Assembly: GCA_017408025.1 (NCBI GenBank)
Contig: JAFQVJ010000030.1
Coordinates: 1 to 64,000 of the forward strand
Length of the DNA: 64,000 bases
Origin: Lachnospiraceae bacterium
GTDB lineage: Bacteria > Bacillota > Clostridia > Lachnospirales > Lachnospiraceae
Reading direction: 5' to 3'
The position numbers were made by a program, and so were the translations under genes. Shown here piece by piece: positions 34,390 through 43,670 of this stretch (position 1 is its first letter; the number at the start of each line of letters is the position of its first letter). The notes beneath the pieces were generated by a model. The model was not told the origin of the DNA and ran no database searches. It was given only the letters and a program-made list of their open reading frames with translations.

Positions 34390-35661
34390 GTGATTAAAAA
34401 AGAGATGATTGCCATGCTTTTGGCAGGAGGACAAGGTAGCCGATTAGGCGTACTCACATCAAAAGTCGCAAAACCGGCAGTTGCCTTTGGTGGAAAATAC
34501 AGAATTATCGATTTTCCACTTAGTAACTGTATTAATTCAGGTATAGACACAGTAGGTGTTTTGACACAGTATCAGCCGCTTAGGCTTAATTCACATATCG
34601 GAATAGGTATTCCATGGGATCTTGACAGAAATGTTGGAGGTGTTTCAGTGCTTCCACCATATGAGAAGAATGGTAATAGTGAGTGGTACACAGGTACAGC
34701 AAATGCCATTTTCCAGAATATAGATTACATGGAACAGTATAATCCAGATTATGTATTGATTTTATCTGGTGACCACATCTACAAGATGGACTATGAATTA
34801 ATGCTCGATTATCACAAAGCAAATAATGCTGACATTACCATTGCAGCTATGCCGGTTCCGATGGAAGAGGCTAACAGATTTGGTATTGTAGTTACGGATG
34901 ATACTAACCGTATCACTGATTTCCAGGAGAAACCTGAACATCCAAAGAGTAATCTTGCTTCTATGGGTATTTACATATTCTCTTGGCCAGTTCTTAAGGA
35001 AGCTTTGATTAAGCTTAAAGATCAGAGTAACTGTGATTTTGGTAAACATATTATCCCGTATTGCTTTGAAAAACAGGATAGAATATTTGCATATGAGTAC
35101 AACGGATACTGGAAGGATGTTGGTACTCTCGGTTCGTATTGGGAAGCTAATATGGAGCTTATAGATATTATTCCTGTATTTAACCTTTATGAAGAATTCT
35201 GGAGAATTTACACAAACAACGACATTATTCCACCACAGTATATAGCAGAGAGCGCGAAGATTGACAGAAGTATTATTGGCGATGGCTGTGAAATATATGG
35301 TGAGGTTTATAATTCGGTGATTGGAGCAGGAGTAACCGTTGGACGTGGGGCTGTTATCAGAGATTCTATCATTATGAAGGATACTGTTATCGGTGATGGA
35401 TGTCAGGTCGACAAGGCCATCATAGCAGAAGATGTTGTTGTTGATAATAATTGTATTATCGGTGTTGGTAATGAAGCACCAAGCAAGCTTGATTCAAGAA
35501 TTTATGCATTTGGACTTGCCACTATTGGAGAAAAATCATATATTCCGAAGAATGTAAAAATAGGTAGGAATACAGCTATATCAGGTAAGACTGAGCTGGC
35601 TGATTATCCTAATGGAGAGCTTCAGAGCGGAGAATATATTGTTAAGGCAGGTGAGATGTAA
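34390..35661 (+). CDS. glgC: Glucose-1-phosphate adenylyltransferase, catalytic subunit
   Basis: A 423-residue enzyme that makes ADP-glucose for glycogen synthesis. It has the nucleotide loop [20 protein letters not shown], the substrate segment [51 protein letters not shown] and a C-terminal left-handed beta-helix. The start is GTG, supported by GAGGTGA eight bases before it; an ATG 15 bases on lacks a site. The glgD start overlaps its stop (TAATG). Confidence 0.95.
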   Translation: MIKKEMIAMLLAGGQGSRLGVLTSKVAKPAVAFGGKYRIIDFPLSNCINSGIDTVGVLTQYQPLRLNSHIGIGIPWDLDRNVGGVSVLPPYEKNGNSEWYTGTANAIFQNIDYMEQYNPDYVLILSGDHIYKMDYELMLDYHKANNADITIAAMPVPMEEANRFGIVVTDDTNRITDFQEKPEHPKSNLASMGIYIFSWPVLKEALIKLKDQSNCDFGKHIIPYCFEKQDRIFAYEYNGYWKDVGTLGSYWEANMELIDIIPVFNLYEEFWRIYTNNDIIPPQYIAESAKIDRSIIGDGCEIYGEVYNSVIGAGVTVGRGAVIRDSIIMKDTVIGDGCQVDKAIIAEDVVVDNNCIIGVGNEAPSKLDSRIYAFGLATIGEKSYIPKNVKIGRNTAISGKTELADYPNGELQSGEYIVKAGEM

Positions 35662-36782
35662 TGAAAGCGATAGGTATTATTTTAGCAGGTGGAAATAATA
35701 ATAAGATGCGTGAGCTTTCACAGAAAAGAGCGATAGCAGCTATGCCTATTGCAGGAAGCTACAGAGCTATTGACTTTGCACTTAGCAATATGTCAAACTC
35801 TCATATTCAGAAGGTTGCAGTGCTTACACAGTACAATGCCAAATCTCTGAATGAGCATCTTAACTCATCTAAATGGTGGAATTTTGGTAGAAAACAAGGT
35901 GGCTTGTACACGTTTACACCATCTATTACAGCGGATAATGGTTTCTGGTATAGAGGAACGGCTGACAGTATATGGCAAAACATCAGCTTCCTTAAAAATA
36001 GTCATGAACCATATGTAATCATTGCTCCTGGTGATGGCGTATATAAGCTGGATTTCAATGATGTTCTTGATTATCACATTTCAAAGAAAGCAGATATCAC
36101 AATTGTGACTAAATGTCTTGAGGATGGAGAAGATGCTTCTAGATTTGGTGTGGTTAAGACAGCAGAAGATAACAGAGTAATTGATTTTGAAGAGAAGCCG
36201 GTACAAACAAAAGACAGAACTGTTTCAGCAGGTATCTATGTAATTAGAAGAAGACTCCTTATTGAACTTATCGAAAGATGTGCTGAGGAGGAAAGACATG
36301 ATATCGTTAATGATATTCTTATTAGATATAAGAATGTTAAGAAGATATATGCATATGAGATGAATACATTTTGGAGAAGTATTTCGTCTGTTGAGTCATA
36401 TTATGAAACCAATATGCAGTTCCTGAATTCTGAAGTGAGAAATTATTTCTTTAAACAGCTTCCACCAGTATATTCGAAGGTGGATGACTTACCACCAGCG
36501 AAGTACAATCCAGGGTCGCAAGTTAAGAATAGCTTAGTGTCAAGTGGATCGATTATCAATGGTACAGTTGAAAATTCGATTTTATTTAAAAAAGCATATA
36601 TTGGCAATAATTGTGTAATTAAGAATTCTATCATACTGAACAATGTATATATTGGTGACAACACCTATATAGAAAATTGTATAGTAGAGAGCCGTGATAC
36701 AATTCGTGCCAACTCTAACTACGTGGGTGAACCAGGAAAGCCAATGATTGTTACAGAGCGTGGCAACAGATATAACATTTAG
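35661..36782 (+). CDS. glgD: Glucose-1-phosphate adenylyltransferase subunit GlgD
   Basis: A 373-residue GlgC paralogue, coupled to glgC by one shared base. It keeps the fold (IILAGGNNNKMRELSQKRAI, GSYRAIDFALSNM) but has NNNK where GlgC has QGSR. The family is regarded as a regulatory partner in Firmicutes, where GlgC and GlgD form a mixed enzyme with higher activity. Other glycogen genes are not adjacent, although a GH13 enzyme lies at 59.2 kb. Confidence 0.93.
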   Translation: MKAIGIILAGGNNNKMRELSQKRAIAAMPIAGSYRAIDFALSNMSNSHIQKVAVLTQYNAKSLNEHLNSSKWWNFGRKQGGLYTFTPSITADNGFWYRGTADSIWQNISFLKNSHEPYVIIAPGDGVYKLDFNDVLDYHISKKADITIVTKCLEDGEDASRFGVVKTAEDNRVIDFEEKPVQTKDRTVSAGIYVIRRRLLIELIERCAEEERHDIVNDILIRYKNVKKIYAYEMNTFWRSISSVESYYETNMQFLNSEVRNYFFKQLPPVYSKVDDLPPAKYNPGSQVKNSLVSSGSIINGTVENSILFKKAYIGNNCVIKNSIILNNVYIGDNTYIENCIVESRDTIRANSNYVGEPGKPMIVTERGNRYNI

Positions 36783-36827
36783 CAGCATATAGTATCAGCG
36801 TGGGGTAACCGGAAAGGAGACTGGTTT

Positions 36828-37106
36828 ATGCAGATAACAGATGTGAGGGTAAGAAAGCTTACTAAGGAAGGTAAGATGAGAGCGGTCGTGTCAGTGACTC
36901 TTGATAATGAGTTTGTTGTACATGATATTAAGGTTATCGAAGGTGACAAGGGGTTGTTCATCGCGATGCCAAGCAAAAAAGCTACAGACGGTGAGTATAG
37001 AGATATAGCTCATCCGATTAATTCATCAACAAGAGATAGGTTGCAGCAAATTATACTGGAGAAGTATGAGGAAGCTGTAGCAAACGATGAAGAAGAACAC
37101 GAGTAA
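36828..37106 (+). CDS. spoVG: Regulator SpoVG
   Basis: A 92-residue protein with the complete SpoVG domain: [48 protein letters not shown] and [15 protein letters not shown]. It binds nucleic acid and affects septation and gene expression in Firmicutes. AAAGGAG precedes the ATG. It lies 45 bases after glgD and may be co-transcribed with it; a terminator follows. Confidence 0.96.
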   Translation: MQITDVRVRKLTKEGKMRAVVSVTLDNEFVVHDIKVIEGDKGLFIAMPSKKATDGEYRDIAHPINSSTRDRLQQIILEKYEEAVANDEEEHE

Positions 37107-37112
37107 ATGAAA

Positions 37113-37147
37113 AAAGGGACGAGATATGTGGTGTATCTCGTCTCTTT
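37113..37147. terminator. Intrinsic terminator after spoVG
   Basis: AAAGGGACGAGATA pairs with TATCTCGTCTCTTT around a 7-nt loop. A and T flanks allow use from both sides, for spoVG and for the convergent foldase gene. Confidence 0.85.
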
Positions 37148-37148
37148 G

Positions 37149-37182
37149 TTTATTGTATAGGAAAGTTTTTGAAACTTTACAT
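37149..37182 (+). repeat. Truncated hairpin repeat (copy 7)
   Basis: TTTATTGTATAGGAAAGTT is intact, but the 3' arm breaks off after AAACTTTACATA. It starts in the T-tract of the spoVG terminator like its relatives. Confidence 0.65.
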
Positions 37183-37193
37183 AGAGATGATTT

Positions 37194-38222
37194 TTAGTAT
37201 TCTGAAGGAAGGTCTTCTTCGGTGAAAATATGTTCATCGAAATTGATAGTTGCCCAGGCATCCTCATTAACTGTCACAGGCATTTCTGACAGTAATTTCT
37301 GATAATATGCTGCAACCGCTTCTGCCTTTAGCTCTTCAAGCTTGTTTTCTTCAGCAATATCCGTTGCATCCTCATCATATTCAAGATAACAGTAAACAAC
37401 GAAATATGTTCCATCTATCTGTGTTGTCTTACATTCACCACTTTTAAGGCTTAAACATAATTCTTCGAGAATATTTCCTCCAAGGCTGCCTTTGCCAATA
37501 TTTCCTTTTACGGCTTCGGCATCGTAGATTGAAGCTACCTCAGTAATCACTTCACCACTGTTCACACGGTTCATGATAGTTTCGGCAGTCGTGTCAGGAG
37601 ATGTATAGTATTTTGGACTCAGCTCCACAGCTGCTACAAGACATTGGCGAACTTCGTCTCTATCAATTGTTAAATCTGTTTTGCTGTATATCTGATCGCA
37701 TAGTTTGTCATGATATGCAGTTCGTATATAAACTCTCCTTAGGACATCATTAGTCACCTGCGTCGCAGCAATAAGTTTTTTATTGCTGTCAGAAATAAAT
37801 GTTTCAACTTCGCTTTCTATAGAGCTCAATTCTGTATCAGAAATAGTTATTCCGTTTGACTTAGCATATTCAGAAAAAAGAAAAATTTCTTTGACAAAAT
37901 CCAAGCTTTCTTCCAAAACAACCTCTTGGAATGTTTTACCGTCTTCATAATCCATATTCCAGTCTAAATCTGCATCAGTTGAAAGATAATATGCTTCATA
38001 GTACGCCTGCTTATTTTTTGTCAGGAATAGAGCTTCGTCAAGAGTCATCTCATATTCACCACTTGACAGTAGCACAGTTTTATCCAAGCTTGGGTGATTG
38101 TTATCTGATTCCTTGCTACATATCATGTATATAGCAAGAGCAGTGGCAAGAATAACTATAACTGCACAAATTATGGTCTGAAAACGATGTTTTTTAATAA
38201 AACCTAATAATTTTTTTATCAT
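37194..38222 (-). CDS. Membrane-anchored PrsA/SurA-like foldase
   Basis: A 342-residue protein. A basic start and one membrane helix (about residues 14-34, a signal anchor without a lipobox) lead to a SurA-N-like helical part. A parvulin-type segment follows (YYTSPDTTAETIMNRVNSGE, IGKGSLGG, LKSGECKTTQIDGTYFVVYC), then a C-terminal helix. It probably helps proteins fold outside the membrane. The parvulin core is short, so isomerase activity is uncertain. It ends the pth-mfd-foldase unit on the minus strand. Confidence 0.75.
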   Translation of the reverse strand: MIKKLLGFIKKHRFQTIICAVIVILATALAIYMICSKESDNNHPSLDKTVLLSSGEYEMTLDEALFLTKNKQAYYEAYYLSTDADLDWNMDYEDGKTFQEVVLEESLDFVKEIFLFSEYAKSNGITISDTELSSIESEVETFISDSNKKLIAATQVTNDVLRRVYIRTAYHDKLCDQIYSKTDLTIDRDEVRQCLVAAVELSPKYYTSPDTTAETIMNRVNSGEVITEVASIYDAEAVKGNIGKGSLGGNILEELCLSLKSGECKTTQIDGTYFVVYCYLEYDEDATDIAEENKLEELKAEAVAAYYQKLLSEMPVTVNEDAWATINFDEHIFTEEDLPSEY

Positions 38223-38237
38223 TGTGAATTCTCCTTT

Positions 38238-41200
38238 TTATAACAGTGTTTTCATATCCTCGATAAGAGATTGAAGGATGTTAAAACACATTTCGTTATC
38301 TTTTATAGCATTTCTAGCCGTGAAGGTAAAGTGTGGATTTGTGTCAGGTACAAATTTTAAATCGCCTCTGTATTTCTCTATAAGCTCGGGTATTCTTGTG
38401 ATGTCTACCGGTGCTTTTTGATACATATCTATGCGAAACTGCTTCTTTGTTCCCTTTAATTCTAAAACGTATGCCTTATGGGCATTTGCCTTTAATAAAG
38501 CAATATTTAGCAAATTTACCACAGCTTTTGGTAAATCTCCGAAGCGGTCGTTTAGTTCATCAAGCATATCCTCGTATTCGGTTGTGCTTTCGATAGTGGC
38601 TATCCGCTTGTACATAGTCAGCTTTTGTAATTCATTTTTGATATATGTCGCTGGAATATAAGCATCCATATCAAGATCGATGGTTGTCTCAAAACTGTCA
38701 GCTTCCTCGCGTTCACCTTTCATAATCAATACAGCTTCATTAAGCATCTTGCAGTATAAATCATAGCCGACGGCCTCCATATGACCGCTTTGCTCTGCGC
38801 CGAGAATATTTCCTGCTCCGCGGATTTCCAGGTCTCGCATAGCGATTTTAAAACCACTTCCTAGGTCGGTAAATTCTCTGATGGCCTGTAGTCTTTTTTC
38901 GGCAACTTCCCGAAGAACTTTATCACGCTTGTACATAAGAAATGCGTAGGATGTTCTGTTGGAACGACCAATACGCCCTCGCAGCTGATACAGCTGGGAC
39001 AAACCAAGTTTATCAGCATCGTGTATTATCATAGTATTGGCGTTTGATATATCGAGACCAGTTTCGATAATCGTGGTTGATATAAGAACATCTATCTCGC
39101 CGTTTATGAAATCATACATTATCTGCTCAAGACGTCGTTCACTCATTTGGCCATGAGCAAATGCAACATTTGCATCAGGTACAAGATTAGCTATATGATT
39201 TGTTATTTCTTCAATATTGTTTACGCGGTTATATACATAGTAGACCTGTCCTCCTCTGGCGAGTTCTCTGTTTATAGCTTCACGTATCATTTCATCATTG
39301 TGTTCCATAACATATGTCTGGATTGGCACTCTGTCCACAGGGGCCTCTTCTAGAACACTCATGTCTCTAATACCAACAAGGCTCATATGTAGAGTACGTG
39401 GTATAGGTGTGGCTGTTAATGTCAATACATCTATATCAGCTTTCAGCTGCTTTATTTTTTCTTTGTGTGTTACACCGAAGCGCTGCTCTTCGTCAATTAT
39501 TAAGAGACCTAAATTTTTATAACTTATATCCTTTGATAGGACCCTGTGAGTACCTATGACAATGTCAACAAATCCTTTCTTCAAACCTTCCACAGTTTTC
39601 TTTTGCTGAGCGGGAGTGCGGAAACGAGACATAAGTTCTATGGTTACAGGGAAATCTTTCATACGCTGGGTAAAGTTGTTGTAATGCTGCTGTGCAAGGA
39701 TAGTAGTGGGAACCAGAAACACAACCTGCTTACCTGACTGTACAGCCTTGAAAGCGGCTCGAATAGCAATTTCTGTTTTACCAAAGCCAACATCACCACA
39801 GATTAAGCGATCCATGATTTTGCGGCTTTCCATATCCTTCTTTGTATCCTCAATTGCTGACAGCTGGTCATCTGTTTCGTCATATGGAAACATTTCCTCG
39901 AATTCTCGTTGCCACAAGGTATCCGGTTCAAATGGAAAGCCTGCCTTAGATTGCCTTTTGGCATAGAGCTTCACCAAATCGGCAGCAATATCCATGACAG
40001 CTCCGCGAACACGGTTTTTAGTCTTTGACCATTCCTGAGTTCCCAGTTTATGAAGCTTAGGCTTTTTGGCATCGGAGCCAGCATACTTTTGTATCATATC
40101 CAACTGAGTGACAGGAATATATAGATTTCCCTTATCTGCGTATTCGATTTTTATATAATCCTTAATGGTTTTATCGATATTAATTTTATCAATACCCTTG
40201 TATATGCCTAGGCCATGGTTTTCGTGAACAACATAATCTCCGATGGAGAGATCAGCAAAGTTAGAAATGTGTTGTCCGCTATATTTGCTCTTTTTCTGTT
40301 TTTTCTTTTTTATGGTGCCAAAGATGTCTGTCTCGGCTATGACAGCGTACTTGATGGCAGTGTATTCAAATCCTTTGTGAATATTACCATAGGTTACAAG
40401 AATTTGACCAGGCTCACATATCACAGAGGAATCCTCGGTATAAAAGGCATTGAGATTATATTCATTTAATAGATCATCTGCGAGACGAGCCGCCCTTGTC
40501 TTAGAGGCAGACAATATAACGACAGAGAAACTGCGGGACTTGTATAAATTCAAATCCTTTATAAGTGTCTCAAAACTATTGTTATAAGGGTTGACACCTC
40601 GCATAGACATGTGAAATGTCTCGCTGACAGTAAAGCTTTTGAGCTTCTGATCCAGTGTTGTAAAGTGAATGACATTTCCCTTGTCGATTCGTGCTAAGAT
40701 GGATTTTATGTTCCATATAACATCGGTCTGTTTAGGGAGGAGGTACCCCTTTTCTAAACGTGATATCATGCTCTCACGAAATTCCTGTTCCACGGTGAGG
40801 GCATGTTCTTCGATTCTTACAGGTTCATCCAATAAAAAGATGGAATTATCTTTGTCAAAATAATCAATCAGGGACACTGGTTCATCGTAAAAGAAGTTTA
40901 TAAATGAATCAAGTACAATATTTGCCTGAGAATAATTTGCTGAATCAATAAATTCATTAATATATGAAGTAATGCGGTGAGCCTCCTCTGTTTTCATCTG
41001 CTTTCTAAGAGAGTCGGCATATTCCTTAGCGTCAGCTTCAATACGTTGTAAGCCCTCATTTAGCTGAGACTTATTTAAAATAAATTCAGTGGCTGGATAT
41101 ATTTCTATTTCATCAAGATTTTCCACTGTTCTCTGGCTCTCCACGTCAAAGGATTTGAGAGAGTCGATGGCATCATCCCATAGGTCGATTCTGTAAGGAA

Positions 41201-41762
41201 CCTCTTCGATAAGAGAGAATACGTCAATGATGCTGCCACGTATAGAGAATTGACCAGGCATCTCCACCTGAGCAACCTTCTCATAGCCCATAGCTACAAG
41301 CTTTATTGCAAATGCACTAGTATCTATGATACTGTCCATATCTATCAATAATGAATTTTCTTCGAGAATGTAAGCAGGAGCCAGTTTATCTAAAAGAGCA
41401 TCGATGGTGGTTACGATTGTAACGGGTACCTCTCCAGACAATGCTTGAAGTGTCCTGATTCGCTCAGTAACCAGATGTTTGCCCTGAATATCTGCACTAT
41501 AAAATATTAAATCTTTGGCAGGGTAATAGTATGTGTTTGGGTCAAAGAATCGCATATCATCATAGATTTCACGAGCTTTTTGCTCACTAAAAGTAAGGAT
41601 GATTTTGTGCTTAAAACCATCCGAAACCAGATTCATCATATGGACAAGACCAGAATCAATACATCCTGTAATATGAAGATTAAAATGTTTATTTTTCTGA
41701 AGCTCCCTAAGCTTATTTAGTTCAGCCAAGGATTCAAAGGGGGCTGATAAAGCGTTTAACAT
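38238..41762 (-). CDS. mfd: Transcription-repair coupling factor
   Basis: A 1174-residue protein of normal Mfd length. The N-terminal UvrB-homology part runs to about residue 350. The RNA-polymerase-interaction domain contains GDYVVHENHGLGIYKGIDKI. The translocase has Walker A CGDVGFGKTEIAIRAAFKA, box II IIDEEQRFGV, LTATPIPRT, and QLRGRIGRSNR. A TRCF C-terminal domain ends the protein. It releases stalled RNA polymerase and recruits UvrA. It begins eight bases after pth, as in Bacillus. Confidence 0.97.
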   Translation of the reverse strand: MLNALSAPFESLAELNKLRELQKNKHFNLHITGCIDSGLVHMMNLVSDGFKHKIILTFSEQKAREIYDDMRFFDPNTYYYPAKDLIFYSADIQGKHLVTERIRTLQALSGEVPVTIVTTIDALLDKLAPAYILEENSLLIDMDSIIDTSAFAIKLVAMGYEKVAQVEMPGQFSIRGSIIDVFSLIEEVPYRIDLWDDAIDSLKSFDVESQRTVENLDEIEIYPATEFILNKSQLNEGLQRIEADAKEYADSLRKQMKTEEAHRITSYINEFIDSANYSQANIVLDSFINFFYDEPVSLIDYFDKDNSIFLLDEPVRIEEHALTVEQEFRESMISRLEKGYLLPKQTDVIWNIKSILARIDKGNVIHFTTLDQKLKSFTVSETFHMSMRGVNPYNNSFETLIKDLNLYKSRSFSVVILSASKTRAARLADDLLNEYNLNAFYTEDSSVICEPGQILVTYGNIHKGFEYTAIKYAVIAETDIFGTIKKKKQKKSKYSGQHISNFADLSIGDYVVHENHGLGIYKGIDKINIDKTIKDYIKIEYADKGNLYIPVTQLDMIQKYAGSDAKKPKLHKLGTQEWSKTKNRVRGAVMDIAADLVKLYAKRQSKAGFPFEPDTLWQREFEEMFPYDETDDQLSAIEDTKKDMESRKIMDRLICGDVGFGKTEIAIRAAFKAVQSGKQVVFLVPTTILAQQHYNNFTQRMKDFPVTIELMSRFRTPAQQKKTVEGLKKGFVDIVIGTHRVLSKDISYKNLGLLIIDEEQRFGVTHKEKIKQLKADIDVLTLTATPIPRTLHMSLVGIRDMSVLEEAPVDRVPIQTYVMEHNDEMIREAINRELARGGQVYYVYNRVNNIEEITNHIANLVPDANVAFAHGQMSERRLEQIMYDFINGEIDVLISTTIIETGLDISNANTMIIHDADKLGLSQLYQLRGRIGRSNRTSYAFLMYKRDKVLREVAEKRLQAIREFTDLGSGFKIAMRDLEIRGAGNILGAEQSGHMEAVGYDLYCKMLNEAVLIMKGEREEADSFETTIDLDMDAYIPATYIKNELQKLTMYKRIATIESTTEYEDMLDELNDRFGDLPKAVVNLLNIALLKANAHKAYVLELKGTKKQFRIDMYQKAPVDITRIPELIEKYRGDLKFVPDTNPHFTFTARNAIKDNEMCFNILQSLIEDMKTLL

Positions 41763-41770
41763 AAAAACTC

Positions 41771-42334
41771 CTAACTGTTGTAAAGGTTCATTGCCTTCTC
41801 AAAATTTTCCGCTATGATAGCACCGGTAGCATCTACAGCTCGGGTGATACTATCATCTACCAGTTTCCTGTCGGATGATGAAAAATGGCTCAATACGTAA
41901 TCTGCAAGATCCCATCCATCAGGTTTAGCGCCAACACCGACTTTTATACGCAGAAATTGTTCGGAACCTAAGTGGGTTATAATGTTTTTTATGCCATTAT
42001 GTCCACCGGCGCTTCCTTTTTTTCGAAGACGAAGCCTTCCAGGCTCCATACTAATGTCATCATATATGACAATTAAATCTGTTGTAGCATCACTTTTATA
42101 GAAATTAATGGCATCTATAACAGCCTCTCCGCTGAGATTCATAAATGTCTGAGGCTTCATAAGAAGTACCTTTTCACCTTCTATCATACCTGTACCACAG
42201 AGAGCTCTATGCTTTGCGTTTTCTACTTTTATAGAATATTTATCTGCCAATGCATCTATGACATCGAAGCCAATATTGTGGCGCGTTTTTTCATATTTTG
42301 AAGTTGGATTCCCTAAACCTACAATTATATACAT
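41771..42334 (-). CDS. pth: Peptidyl-tRNA hydrolase
   Basis: A 187-residue enzyme that recycles peptidyl-tRNA. It starts MYIIVGLGNPTSKYEKTRHN, with the catalytic His in TRHNIGF and Asp in IYDDISMEPG, plus KPQTFMNLSGEAV and GSAGGHNGIKNII. The start at 42334 uses GGAG six bases upstream and matches the family N terminus. First gene of the pth-mfd-foldase unit. Confidence 0.96.
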   Translation of the reverse strand: MYIIVGLGNPTSKYEKTRHNIGFDVIDALADKYSIKVENAKHRALCGTGMIEGEKVLLMKPQTFMNLSGEAVIDAINFYKSDATTDLIVIYDDISMEPGRLRLRKKGSAGGHNGIKNIITHLGSEQFLRIKVGVGAKPDGWDLADYVLSHFSSSDRKLVDDSITRAVDATGAIIAENFEKAMNLYNS

Positions 42335-42377
42335 ATTAAACTCCGTTCTGTGCAAAAATTAACTCACCATTCATACT

Positions 42378-42406
42378 AGAATAACACATACAAAGCGCGG
42401 ATTCAA
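42378..42406 (-). promoter_or_regulatory. Promoter of pth-mfd
   Basis: On the minus strand TTGAAT, 17 bp, TATTCT, about 40 bases before pth. Divergent from the ilvE promoter. Confidence 0.6.
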
Positions 42407-42443
42407 GAAATGTTTGCAAAGATGTGTAAGGAAAATAAAAGGG

Positions 42444-42472
42444 TTGCAGTGGCAATTCAAAAGTGCTAGACT
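42444..42472 (+). promoter_or_regulatory. Promoter of ilvE
   Basis: TTGCAG, 17 bp, TAGACT, about 50 bases before ilvE. No leucine/valine leader peptide or T-box was seen in the short leader. Confidence 0.5.
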
Positions 42473-42525
42473 ATAGGGAAATGGGGCAGTTATATAGAGA
42501 TTGCCGTAGAAAGGAAGTATGTAGG

Positions 42526-43551
42526 ATGGAAAAGAAGAATATTGATTGGTCAAACCTAGGTTTCGGATATATTGAGACAGAAAAAAGATTTGTGTCCAAT
42601 TATAAGAATGGAGCATGGGACGAAGGTGCTCTTGTATCAGATTCAACTATACAGATAAGTGAGTGTGCAGGTGTGCTTCAGTATGCACAGACATGTTTTG
42701 AAGGTCTTAAAGCATATACTACAGAGGATGGTCATATAGTAACATTCAGACCTGATTTAAATGCATCTCGTATGAAGGATTCTTGTGAGAGGCTTGAGAT
42801 GCCTGTATATCCGGAAGATAAATTCGTGGAGGCTGTGACAAAGGTTGTTGCTGCAAACGAAGCATTCGTGCCACCATATGGTTCAGGTGCGACACTTTAT
42901 CTCAGACCATATATGTTTGGTTCATCACCAGTTATTGGTGTAAAGCCAGCTGAGGAGTATCAGTTTAGAATCTTTGCAACACCAGTTGGCCCATACTTTA
43001 AGGGCGGTGTTAAGCCACTTACAATCCGTGTAAGCGATTTCGATAGAGCAGCTCCTAATGGAACAGGCCATATTAAAGCGGGACTTAACTATGCCATGAG
43101 CCTTCATGCAATCGTTTCTGCACATAAGGAAGGTTATGATGAGAATATGTATCTTGATCCAGGTACAAGAAAGAAGGTTGAGGAGACAGGCGGAGCAAAC
43201 TTCATCTTTATCACAAAGGACAATAAGGTTGTTACTCCAAAGTCATCAAGTATTCTTCCATCTATCACACGTCGTTCACTTATGGTAGTTGCAAAGGAGT
43301 ACCTTGGCCTTGAAGTTGAAGAGAGAGAAGTATATCTTGATGAGCTTAAGGATTTTGCAGAATGTGGTCTCTGTGGTACAGCAGCAGTTATCTCACCAGT
43401 AGGTAAGGTGGTTGACCACGGTACAGAAATCTGCTTCCCAAGTGGAATGTCAGATATGGGACCTGTTACAAAGAAGCTTTACGATACACTTACAGGTATT
43501 CAGATGGGTAGAATCGAGGCACCAAAGGGCTGGATTCACGTAATTAAATAA
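42526..43551 (+). CDS. ilvE: Branched-chain amino acid aminotransferase
   Basis: A 341-residue class IV PLP enzyme. It has LQYAQTCFEGLKAYTTEDG, RPDLNASRM, the PLP lysine in GHIKAGLNYAMSLHA, GGANFIFITKDNK and CGTAAVISPVGKV. It carries out the last step of Ile, Leu and Val synthesis or the first of their breakdown. The ATG at 42526 is well spaced from AAAGGAAG; the longer upstream frame lacks a site. It stands alone. Confidence 0.94.
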   Translation: MEKKNIDWSNLGFGYIETEKRFVSNYKNGAWDEGALVSDSTIQISECAGVLQYAQTCFEGLKAYTTEDGHIVTFRPDLNASRMKDSCERLEMPVYPEDKFVEAVTKVVAANEAFVPPYGSGATLYLRPYMFGSSPVIGVKPAEEYQFRIFATPVGPYFKGGVKPLTIRVSDFDRAAPNGTGHIKAGLNYAMSLHAIVSAHKEGYDENMYLDPGTRKKVEETGGANFIFITKDNKVVTPKSSSILPSITRRSLMVVAKEYLGLEVEEREVYLDELKDFAECGLCGTAAVISPVGKVVDHGTEICFPSGMSDMGPVTKKLYDTLTGIQMGRIEAPKGWIHVIK

Positions 43552-43604
43552 GTATGTAGTGGGCAGGATGGAATATAATATATGAGAGGTATCCTGTTTG
43601 TCGT

Positions 43605-43637
43605 AGATACGCGTCATGTACTGCATGGCGCGTATTT
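43605..43637 (+). terminator. Hairpin between ilvE and murL
   Basis: GATACGCGTCATG pairs with CATGGCGCGTATT around a 5-nt loop, with wobble pairs. The T-tract is poor (TTTAG), so it may pause or partly stop transcription. Confidence 0.55.
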
Positions 43638-43670
43638 AGTAGGATAGGAAAGATAATAACGGAGATTGAT